A stretch of DNA of 64,000 bases from JAEZBP01 sp963832725 (GTDB lineage Bacteria; Myxococcota_A; Polyangia; Polyangiales; Sandaracinaceae): the NCBI GenBank assembly GCA_963832725.1, contig CAWHVG010000003.1:1922001-1986000 (forward strand), in the 5' to 3' direction. The translations under genes were made by a program, and so were the position numbers. The notes beneath the pieces were generated by a model, which saw only the letters and a list, made by a program, of their open reading frames with translations, was not told where the DNA came from and ran no database searches. Below, one piece after another: positions 19,601 to 26,439 of this stretch (positions are counted from its first letter, which is position 1; the number at the start of each line of letters is the position of its first letter).

Positions 19601-19679
19601 TGATGACGAAGAGAGCGAAGCGGGCGGCCGCGCTCGAGGCTCGAGGGCTCGCTCGCGTCGCGGGGAGGCAGGCGCATGA
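16674..19679 (+). CDS. SNF2-family DEAD/H helicase (Swi2/Snf2 ATPase)
   Basis: 1,001 residues from a GTG. The N-terminal half has the usual bacterial SNF2-associated region. The ATPase has LADDMGLGKTVQLLAFLLDA (Walker A, about residue 525), LVAPTSVLGNWEHEAARF (Ia), LDEAQNIKNP (DEAQ box), LTGTPVENRLAELWSIFEFA (III), VLSVKAGGTGLNLTAASHVF (V) and DQATDRAYRIGQ (VI). These enzymes translocate on double-stranded DNA to remodel protein-DNA complexes. Its stop overlaps the start of the SWIM zinc-finger gene, a standard bacterial SNF2-SWIM pairing, so it is unlikely to be the DISARM helicase DrmD even though it lies 4.5 kb from drmC. The frame is intact. Confidence 0.9.
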   Translation: MARSGFVALVFLPDRHCFFSWGDERPSPELAGVAARAMPSVELVTPSKKEPVDGASLPLVDSVAALASVPASEISTCSGSVAAWALASKLALNLLSRERVVPTIARQGGHIVARWGAALSLPEDASQLAALARSMPPAAHAVPAPRGGPHDVWAPEALLRAFLDDTIDALVRLHRGDPEAPAARPKTRRKRAADPVPWEARWQTALTAGDGRFDAEGFTERTLIDDLVAWSQPALGARDRLRACFRLELPEADREPFVVRFLLQSPDDPSLLVSAGEVWSTKGRRLAKLGRAFRDPQESLLEALGRAARLFPPIASCLREARPEALALDPAEAWEFASEGARALADAGFGVLMPAELTRTGQRRLRLRMRVSGGTKVAGAVSGAAGLGLDELLSFEWEAALGNDTLSLRQLRALAKHKAPLVRHRGQWVVIDPRELDAIQQQLAKNESGTITARSALVAALTGEARHGKMDVAVRADGVFAELLGRLREGASRPANPPRAFRGTLRPYQARGLAWLRTMGALGLGACLADDMGLGKTVQLLAFLLDAAEDPRPALLVAPTSVLGNWEHEAARFAPGLRVVRHYGPERAREAEQILREPGTVVLTSYGLLRRDAPLLAAIEWSTVALDEAQNIKNPASRTAKAARSLVARRRFALTGTPVENRLAELWSIFEFANPGLLGPLETFRRQVAVPIERYGNEDAAKRLRSMASPFLLRRLKSDPTIIQDLPRKNEMKIVCTLTREQATLYQAVVDEEMRRIESADGIERRGRVLALLTSLKQICNHPTQYLGDAGSLPRRSGKLDRTTEMLDEALAERDRALVFTQFREMGERLVSHLGAQLGVEVASLHGGTPRKARDEMVRRFQDDARGPRVFVLSVKAGGTGLNLTAASHVFHFDRWWNPAVEDQATDRAYRIGQKRSVQVYKLICAGTVEEKIDHMLEKKRGLASKVVRTGEKWITELGDEELRDLFALSASAAIGDDEESEAGGRARGSRARSRRGEAGA

Positions 19680-21100
19680 GTCGCTGGTACTTCACGCCTG
19701 CGCGGAAGAAGCCCCCGCCCCCGCGTGGCATCAAGGTGAAGAAGAGCGGAAGCACCTGGTGGGGCCAGCGATGGGTCGAGGCGCTCGAGCGCATGTCGAG
19801 TGGCTACTCGAGCCGCCTGACCCGCGGCCGCACGTATGCTCGGGGCGGCCGCACGCACGACCTGGTGGTCGAGCCCGGCCTCGTCGAGGCGAAGGTGACC
19901 GGCTCGCGATCGACGCCTTACCGCGTGCGGATCTCCCTATCGCAGCTGAGCGCTTCCGTGTGGGATGCAGCCATCGCTGCGATGGCGGCCAGGGCACAGT
20001 TCTCGGCGGAGCTCTTGGGCGCGCAGATGCCGCGCGACATCGACGACGCGTTCGGGAGCGCGGGCGCGAGCCTCTTTCCGACGGCGTCGGGAGACCTCCA
20101 GACGGACTGCACGTGCCCCGACTGGGCCAATCCCTGCAAGCACGTGGCCGCGACGCACTACGTGCTCGGCGAAGCGTTCGATTGGGATCCGTTCCTACTC
20201 TTCGAGCTGCGCGGTCGCACCAAGGAGCAGGTGCTCGAGGCCCTGCGGTCCGCGCGGGCGGGCACCGACGGGGAGCCGACAGCGCGCCGAGCGAAGGGAC
20301 GCGCGCCAGCGGACGAGGTGCCCACGGTATCGCTGCCCGACGTCGGCGCGGCTGCCTACGATCAGCCGCGCGAGGCCCTGCCCGTGCTGCACCTGAGCTT
20401 CGACGCGCCGCCGATCTCGGGCGGTCTGATCCGGCAACTCGGCACGCCGTCGGGCTGGAACGCGAGCGCGTCGCCCGCCGAGGTGCTGGCACCCGTCATC
20501 CGCGCCGCGGCGGAGCGGGCGCGCAGCTTGGCCATGGCGGAACGGGCGGAGGATCCCGCTCCATCCGGGCCGTCCGAGCCGCAGCTCCAAACGAGGAGCA
20601 AAGGTACGAAGGGCGCCAGCGCTCATCCCGCGACCGCGGGCACCGAGTTGCCGACCGCGAAGCCGAGTCGGACCCGCGCGGCGACGAAGCCGACCACTGC
20701 GAAGCCGAAACCGGCCACTACGAAGCCGAAACCGGCCACTACGAAGCCGAAACCGGCCACTGCGAAGCCGAAACCGACCACTGCGAAGCCGAAACCGACC
20801 ACTGCGAAGCCGAAACCGACCACTGCGAAGCCGAAACCGACCACTGCGAAGCCGAAGTCGACGAGCGGCAAGAGCCGCGCGACGAAAGCGGCGAGCGCGA
20901 AGCCCGCTACCTCGAAGCCGAGGTCGACGAGCGGCAAGACGAGGCAGCAGTCGGCGAGCGCGCAGACGAAGCCGGCTGCCTCGAAGCCGGCGACCAAGGC
21001 GAAGCGGAAGTCGACCACCGCGAAGCCGGCGTCGACCACCGCGAAGCGGAAGTCGGCGGGCGGGAAGTCGACGTCGACGAGTCGGCGAGCGCGAAGCTGA
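19676..21100 (+). CDS. SWIM zinc-finger protein with histone-H1-like lysine-rich tail
   Basis: 474 residues; the ATG overlaps the SNF2 stop. The N-terminal domain (WYFTPARKKPPPPRGIKVKK, then WWGQRWVEALERMSSGYSSR) is typical of SNF2-partner SWIM proteins. The SWIM finger is CTCPDWANPCKHVAATHYVL (C-x-C-xn-C-x-H) near residue 145. From about residue 320 the protein becomes a low-complexity Lys/Pro/Ala/Thr tail containing eight copies of a seven-residue TAKPKPT-type unit and then SGKSR- and SKP-type basic repeats, resembling histone H1 or the AlgP/H1-like tails. The tail should bind DNA non-specifically, tethering the helicase to the chromosome. Confidence 0.85.
   Translation: MSRWYFTPARKKPPPPRGIKVKKSGSTWWGQRWVEALERMSSGYSSRLTRGRTYARGGRTHDLVVEPGLVEAKVTGSRSTPYRVRISLSQLSASVWDAAIAAMAARAQFSAELLGAQMPRDIDDAFGSAGASLFPTASGDLQTDCTCPDWANPCKHVAATHYVLGEAFDWDPFLLFELRGRTKEQVLEALRSARAGTDGEPTARRAKGRAPADEVPTVSLPDVGAAAYDQPREALPVLHLSFDAPPISGGLIRQLGTPSGWNASASPAEVLAPVIRAAAERARSLAMAERAEDPAPSGPSEPQLQTRSKGTKGASAHPATAGTELPTAKPSRTRAATKPTTAKPKPATTKPKPATTKPKPATAKPKPTTAKPKPTTAKPKPTTAKPKPTTAKPKSTSGKSRATKAASAKPATSKPRSTSGKTRQQSASAQTKPAASKPATKAKRKSTTAKPASTTAKRKSAGGKSTSTSRRARS
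20692..20858 (+). repeat. 21-bp tandem repeat in the SWIM gene tail
   Basis: About eight copies of a 21-base unit (GCGAAGCCGAAACCGACCAC plus one base) in frame, encoding T-x-KPKP-x. Copies differ by a few bases (GCC/ACC, ACG/GCG), so copy number probably changes by slippage while the frame is kept. Confidence 0.85.
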
Positions 21101-21367
21101 AGCCGGCGACCTCGAAGCCCTGGCGCGGGACACGGCGGCGCACGGTATGTCCCGCTCGGCCTCCTGCGCCGGCGACCTGCCGGGCGTCCCACCCGGCATG
21201 AGACACCGGCCCGCGGCACGGCAAGCTCCATGTGACGGGTGTGGGAGCTTCGAGCGACCTGTCCACGGCCGCGATGGGAGGCCGGCTGCGGCCAGGCGCT
21301 CGCGCGTTGACCGGGACATGGCCGCGGCGACGCCAGCCTCACCGCGAGGGTCGACGAGACGGCGAGT

Positions 21368-21880
21368 TCAGTGGTGGCGGAGATCCGAGCACGCGGGCTC
21401 GTCGCCGAGGTCGCAGGCCTGCTCGAAATGGCGCCGCCACTGCGCCTCAACGCTCCGTGCCCATCCCGTCGCGCGGAAGGAGACGCCGGCGTTCCTGAAG
21501 CCGACGCCGTCGTGCAGCGCGCAGGCGCGCTCGAAGCGCCTCAGCGCCGCCCCGTCGTCGCGCACGATGCCTTCCGCGCCTCGGTGCAGAGGCATGCCCA
21601 GATTCGTGCACGCCTGCCCGTCGCCCTCCCCTCCGTCGCAGCCGCGGGCCAGCAGCCTCGCCGCGTGGACCGGGTCGGCAGGGATGCCGTCATCGCCGTC
21701 CGCGCGCAGGTCACCGGCGAGCCGGCAGCCGAGATCACACCCTCGCTCGTCGAGACGGATTCGCCGGCGGATCCCGTCGATGCAGTCGAGGTCGAGGGCG
21801 GCCGTGCGAGCCTCCAGGCGCCGACCCGCCTCGACTCGTTCGATCCGCCGTCGAGGACCCGGCGGACGCCGAGGATGCAC
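21368..21880 (-). CDS. Sel1-like/Hcp-type repeat protein; start uncertain
   Basis: The minus frame ends in EQACDLGDEPACSDLRHH. It carries cysteine-paired helical repeats (RGCDLGCRLAGDLRADG; LARGCDGGEGDGQACTNLGM; RRFERACALHDGVGFRN) with the spacing of Sel1-like repeat (Hcp-type) proteins, which mediate protein-protein contacts and are often secreted. The frame reads upstream as SNCADSREVHPRRPPG, so the true start is probably upstream near 21950, obscured by an indel. It is divergent from the lipoprotein gene at 21944. The opposite strand is also open here, but only the minus reading shows family features. Confidence 0.55.
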   Translation of the reverse strand: MHPRRPPGPRRRIERVEAGRRLEARTAALDLDCIDGIRRRIRLDERGCDLGCRLAGDLRADGDDGIPADPVHAARLLARGCDGGEGDGQACTNLGMPLHRGAEGIVRDDGAALRRFERACALHDGVGFRNAGVSFRATGWARSVEAQWRRHFEQACDLGDEPACSDLRHH

Positions 21881-21943
21881 CTCTCGCGAATCCGCGCAAT
21901 TGCTGTAAGACCCGTCGCGCCGCTCTGCACGTAGCCTCGTCCC

Positions 21944-24035
21944 ATGCGCTGCACAGGACCGAGATGCCGATGCTCCTCATGCCCTCCCCGCACCCGTCTC
22001 GCTTCGGTTCCGACGCTGCTGGGAGCCGCGCTCCTCTTCGGATGCGGCGGGCCGGTGACCGGCACGGACGCCGGATTCCGACTCGCCATCTTCCGATGAC
22101 GCCGGCTCGGGGCACCTCCGTCCGGATGCTACCTCGGCGCCGTCCGACGCCGGCACGGCGACCACGATCACGACCGTGACGACGGGCGGGCCCAGCACGT
22201 TCGGGATGGTCTTCGCGCGCGGCGACGTCCCCGACTCCGTCGCGCTCCAAGGCACTAGCGGTCCGGTCGAAGCGCAGGTGGATCGGCTCGCGAGCTGGCC
22301 GGACGGCTCGTTGAAGCATGCGCGGGTGACGGTGATGGAGGCAGGCGCGTTCGACGTGGTGACCTCGAGCGCCGCCGTGAACGAGCCCGAGCCGATACCT
22401 GCCATCGACTTCCTGGCCCGCGTGACGATCGGCGGTGAGGTCTTCACCGCGACCCTCCCCGACCCCAGCATGTCGACGGGCGGCCTGCTCTCGAGCGCGT
22501 ACGAGATGCCTGCCGTTCCGCTGCTCGACGCGACGGGCGCCGAGCACCCGCACCTGGCGCTCAAGGCCTGGGTGTGGTTCTACCCGACCACCGGCGCCGT
22601 CGAGGTGATCGCGACGATCGAGAACTGCTGGGCCAAGGTCGCGGGCGACAACGTAGTCACCGACCGGATCGAGCTCTCGATCGACGGCGAGGTCGTTTCC
22701 CAGGAAGACGGCGTCACGGTGTGGCGCTGGTCGAGGACACGCGCGACGCGCCTCTGGCACGGCACGCCGGTCGGGCACGCTGTCCAATACGATCTGGCGT
22801 ACCTCCGGGCGACCGGGGCCGTGCCCAACTACGACCCGGAGCTCGTCCTGACCGACACGGCGGTCTCCGATCATCGCACGCAGTACGAGGGATCCCCACA
22901 CGGGCTGATGGGCGCGACCGTCCTGACCGCCGACATGGGCGCGACGGGTGGTCGGCCGGAGATCGGACCGCTGCCGGTGTGGGCGACGTTCCCGGTGCTG
23001 ACCAACGACCCCGATGCGCTGGCGCTCTCGATGGACATCGACGACTCGAGCGCCGTGTGGCCCATCCATCTGCGGGACCGCGACACGGATGGACCGCTCT
23101 CCGTGCAGACGTATCCCTCGGCGACCACCAATGTCGCGGCCCGCCCGAACGCCGAGCTCGATCACCCCATTCCCCGCTGGAGCGGACCGCACGACAACGC
23201 GCCCTTCCGGACCAACCCGCCACACGAGCCGGGCTTCGCGTACGTCTCCTATCTCCTGACGACCGATCCCTTCTACCTCGAGGAGATGACGTTCTGGGAA
23301 AACTGGAACGCGCTCTGGCTGAACCAGAGCTACCGCGACTACGAGCAGAACGTCTTCGTCAAGAGCGGGCAGGTACGCAACAAAGCGTGGACGCTCCGCA
23401 CGCTCGGGTACCTCGCCTGGATCATACCGGACGATCACTCGATGAAGCCGGAGCTGGAGAGCTACCTCACGAACAACCGCGAATGGCTGGTGGAGCACCG
23501 GGTGAACAACCCCGACTACGGCCCCGGCTTCGAGACGGGCCTCATGCCGTACTATGACGGCAACGGGATCGCGCCATGGCAGGACGACTTCTATACGTGG
23601 GCGATCGGAAACATGGTCCGGTTAGGCTACGAAGAGTGGCGTCCCGTGCTCGAGTGGAAAGCACGTTTCGTCGTCCATCGAATGCAGGACGCTTGCTACC
23701 AGTTCGCCTCCATCTACTCGGTGCGCGTGCGGGACGACTCGTCCAGCGCCTTCTACCCCGATTGGCCGACGATGCTCCAACACTCGGCGTCCGCCGCCAA
23801 CCTCTCGATGCCTTGCGGCACCGTGGTTTTCGGCAGCAGCGGCTACCAACCGGGCGACCTCAGTGGCTATCCATGGAGCGCCCAGGGGTTCCCCGCCAAC
23901 ATGCAGCCGGCCCTGGCCACGGCCGTGGACTCCGGCGTCGACGGCGCCGCCGAGGCGTGGGCGCAGTACGCGAGGCGGCCGACCAAGCAGCGTTACGGCT
24001 CGTACCCGAACTGGGCGATCGTCCCGGCGATGTGA
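21944..24035 (+). CDS. Lipoprotein with RIFT-barrel, exo-rhamnogalacturonan-lyase-like, frame broken near 22072
   Basis: The first part (from 21944) carries a lipoprotein signal, PTLLGAALLFGCGGPVTGTD. After one extra base near 22072 the protein continues through a Ser/Asp-rich linker (TPDSDSPSSDDAGSGHLRPD) into the main domain. FGMVFARGDVPDSVALQG and VEAQVDRLASWPDGSLKHAR match the N-terminal RIFT barrel of PcRGLX/YetA-like polysaccharide lyases. A helical C-terminal half follows (YLAWIIPDDHSMKPELESYL; WAQYARRPTKQRYGS). About 695 residues. A surface enzyme for pectin or a related polysaccharide is inferred; catalytic residues were not assigned. Confidence 0.65.
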
Positions 24036-24188
24036 TTCGTGAATCGTTCGCGGCGATGAAGCGCCGCGCGGGCGGACGATTGCGGTGAGGACCGCGACCC
24101 TCTTCTCGATCTTAGCGACCGTCGCATGGAGCTCCACGAGCTCGCCGTCGCGCTGGTCCTCCGGTTCGAGGGCAACGAACCCGCCCGA

Positions 24189-25121
24189 TCAGGCGCGACC
24201 TGCGTGTACCGTGTCCCTCTCCCTACCCTTGCCGTCTTTCTCTTTGCCGAGCTCCTCCGTCAATGCCGTGACCCCGGCGAGCCCGCCGAGCTGCATCGAT
24301 TCGAGCGCTGTGCTCGGTACGAGCACGATCGTCGCGTTCTGCTTGAGACCCTCGTAGAGCATGTTCATCGCTCGGAGATGCAGCGCGATGGGATCGTGAG
24401 CGTACGTCTTGGCGGCTTCCCCGAACTTCTCGGCCACCTGGCGTTCGGAGTCGCCGAGGATCACTCGCGCCTGTCGTTCGCGCTCGGCCTGCGCCTGCAT
24501 CGACATCGCGTCCTCGAGCGCCGACGGGATCAGGACGTCCCGGACCTCCACCGAGACCACCTTGATGCCCCAAGGCTCGGTTCGCTGATCGATGATGCGC
24601 TCTAGCTCTGTGGAGATCTTGTCGCGGCCCTCGAGCATGTCGGCGAGCTGGGTCTTGCCGATGATATCGCGGAGCGCCGTCTGCGATGCCCAGCTGATCG
24701 CGCTCACGTAGTCAGCCACCGCGAGGGCCGCCTTCTCGACGTCGATGACCTTCCAGAACAGAACGGCATCGACATCGACGGGGACGGTATCCCTGGTCAG
24801 TGTCTTCTCCGCCTTGAACCCGGTCGTGATCACTCTCGTGTCGATCCAGTAGGGGATGGTATCGATGATCGGAACGAGACCGAACACGCCTGGACCGTGA
24901 ATGCCGCGATAACGGCCCAAGCGCAACACGACGGCACGGTCCCACGGCGCTGCAACCTTGACGGCAGCCGAAACCGCGATGGCGACCGCGAGAGCCCCGC
25001 CCGCGACCGCGAGGGTTCCAACCGCGGAGCCGGACAGCACGTATTCCGCGTATGCGAGGACGAGCCCACCCGCGAGTGCCAGGAAGAACAACAACGCTGG
25101 AAAGAAGCTGGACTGCCTCAT
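24189..25121 (-). CDS. Slipin (stomatin-like SPFH/band-7 membrane protein)
   Basis: 310 residues from ATG 25121 (GGGAAGGGG upstream); ATG 25157 is an in-frame alternative. It has two N-terminal membrane spans, then the stomatin core: APWDRAVVLRLGRYRGIHGP, GVFGLVPIIDTIPYWIDTR, VPVDVDAVLFWKVIDVEKAA, and the helical RDVLIPSALEDAMSMQAQAE with QARVILGDSERQ. Slipins organise lipid domains and tune neighbouring channels and transporters. The next genes on the same strand side encode channel-like proteins and a proton ATPase. It is unrelated at the anchor to the lipoprotein SPFH gene at 12820. Confidence 0.88.
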   Translation of the reverse strand: MRQSSFFPALLFFLALAGGLVLAYAEYVLSGSAVGTLAVAGGALAVAIAVSAAVKVAAPWDRAVVLRLGRYRGIHGPGVFGLVPIIDTIPYWIDTRVITTGFKAEKTLTRDTVPVDVDAVLFWKVIDVEKAALAVADYVSAISWASQTALRDIIGKTQLADMLEGRDKISTELERIIDQRTEPWGIKVVSVEVRDVLIPSALEDAMSMQAQAERERQARVILGDSERQVAEKFGEAAKTYAHDPIALHLRAMNMLYEGLKQNATIVLVPSTALESMQLGGLAGVTALTEELGKEKDGKGRERDTVHAGRA

Positions 25122-25199
25122 GGGAACACCCTTCCCCGTGCCGTTTCGACGCGACATGGCAAAACACTCACACAAATCTGGAGTTGTAGAGCTCCGGGT

Positions 25200-25550
25200 T
25201 CACTGCTCTTCCGGCGCACGTAGGTGCAGCACGTGGAGAAGACGGTGCAATGCAGGCGCCAGAATCATCGCCGCGACGATGATATAGGTAACGCCACCAA
25301 CGAGCGCGTAGACCGTGAGAAACACCTTGCCCGCCGAGGTGACGATCCGCCCCTGTGGTCCGTTCCCGGTCACTACCATCGCAGCGTCGACGAAGGCATC
25401 CATCCAGCTCACGCCCTCTGTGTCGTGAAAGACTGCGGCGCCCAACGCGACCGTCGCTCCATCGACGACGCCTCCCATCAAGAGGAAGAACAGCATTCGC
25501 CAGGCGAAACGGGACGGCGGCAGCAGCGGCTTGGTGCGGTGCTCGAACAT
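25200..25550 (-). CDS. Small membrane protein, potassium-channel-like
   Basis: 116 residues with a first membrane span (AWRMLFFLLMGGVVDGATVA), a re-entrant-like loop SWMDAFVDAAMVVTGNGPQG and a last span (FLTVYALVGGVTYIIVAAMI). The span, pore loop, span layout with a TGNGP turn recalls two-span potassium-channel-like proteins in which the selectivity filter is degenerate. No regulatory domain. It lies 79 bases upstream of the slipin gene, as channels often do. Substrate is not determinable. Confidence 0.6.
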   Translation of the reverse strand: MFEHRTKPLLPPSRFAWRMLFFLLMGGVVDGATVALGAAVFHDTEGVSWMDAFVDAAMVVTGNGPQGRIVTSAGKVFLTVYALVGGVTYIIVAAMILAPALHRLLHVLHLRAPEEQ

Positions 25551-25681
25551 CGACCATCCAACACGTCTCTCCGCCGGTGGGCGCGGTTCACGGCCGCCAC
25601 CCGGATCGGCCTCCGCGCCCGCGGCCGGCGGGCGCGTCGGCCTCGCGAAGCCCGCCTTCGGCCACGCTTGCGAAGCGTCGT

Positions 25682-26398
25682 TCAGGAGGCGCTCGGTCGA
25701 CCCGGCGGCACCTCTTCGTGATCCCTCGACGCGTCGCCCTCCGCGGAACGTGCGCTCCGCTGCCGCTCATACCAGTCGTGGGTCATTCGTTCGACGGTAT
25801 GCCGGCCGCCCAGGCCGAAGGCGATCGCGGTCGCGACGGCGATCGAGCCGAACACGAAGGCGAACGCGATGACCAGGATCTCCGGCGCGATGAGTAGCTG
25901 CCGCAGGCCGAGGAACGCACCGACGGTGAGGATGGCCGCGCGCAAGGCGTCCGGGAGGAGCGTGCTGTGCCACCGCTCTTCGGCGCCGCGCGAGAGGCGA
26001 TCGCGGGCCCAGTTGCCGATGAGCAGCGCGAGGCCGAAGACGACCACGGCGCCCACCACGTTGGGCACATACGCGATGATGCGCCCGAGCCCGTTGGCCA
26101 CGAAGCCGAGTCCCCAGAGGTTGCTCGCCTGCATGAGCGCGATGAGCAAGATCGCCCAGTACGCCGCGCTGGCCACGACGCGGGAGCCTGCGTGGGTATC
26201 GGGCTCTCGCTCGATGAGCTCGTGCCGGGCCAAGAACCGATCGAGTCCTGTGCGCGGCAGGAGCGCACGGATGACTCGACGTAGCACCGCCGCCACGACC
26301 CACCCGATGAGGAGGACGACCAAGCCGGCGACGAGGTCGGGCAGAAACCTCACGAAGCTGCTCAGGGCGTCCCGCCACGAGTCCAGTATTGTGTTCAT
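25682..26398 (-). CDS. MscS-related conserved-TM-helix channel protein
   Basis: 238 residues. MNTILDSWRDALSSFVRFLP leads into a span (LVAGLVVLLIGWVVAAVLRR), then three more spans (VASAAYWAILLIALMQASN; VPNVVGAVVVFGLALLIGNW; ILVIAFAFVFGSIAVATAIA). The order and the GWVVAAVLRRVIRALL and AFGLGGRHTVERM phrases match the conserved-TM-helix family related to small-conductance mechanosensitive channels. The beta domain of full MscS is missing. It probably contributes to osmotic protection. It lies 41 bases downstream of the ATPase gene, same strand. Confidence 0.8.
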   Translation of the reverse strand: MNTILDSWRDALSSFVRFLPDLVAGLVVLLIGWVVAAVLRRVIRALLPRTGLDRFLARHELIEREPDTHAGSRVVASAAYWAILLIALMQASNLWGLGFVANGLGRIIAYVPNVVGAVVVFGLALLIGNWARDRLSRGAEERWHSTLLPDALRAAILTVGAFLGLRQLLIAPEILVIAFAFVFGSIAVATAIAFGLGGRHTVERMTHDWYERQRSARSAEGDASRDHEEVPPGRPSAS

Positions 26399-26439
26399 GC
26401 TTCGGGATAGAAGCAGATTTGATGCCTCCGCTCTCGTCC

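Noticed and set aside
16674..19679. SNF2 helicase as the DISARM component DrmD
   Set aside because: It overlaps a SWIM zinc-finger gene, the usual partner of ordinary bacterial SNF2 proteins, and is 4.5 kb from drmC with unrelated genes between.
20362..21450. Minus-strand repeat protein with FGFAVVGFGFAV-type units
   Set aside because: It is the antisense reading of the 21-bp tandem repeat in the SWIM gene; the repeat makes every frame open.
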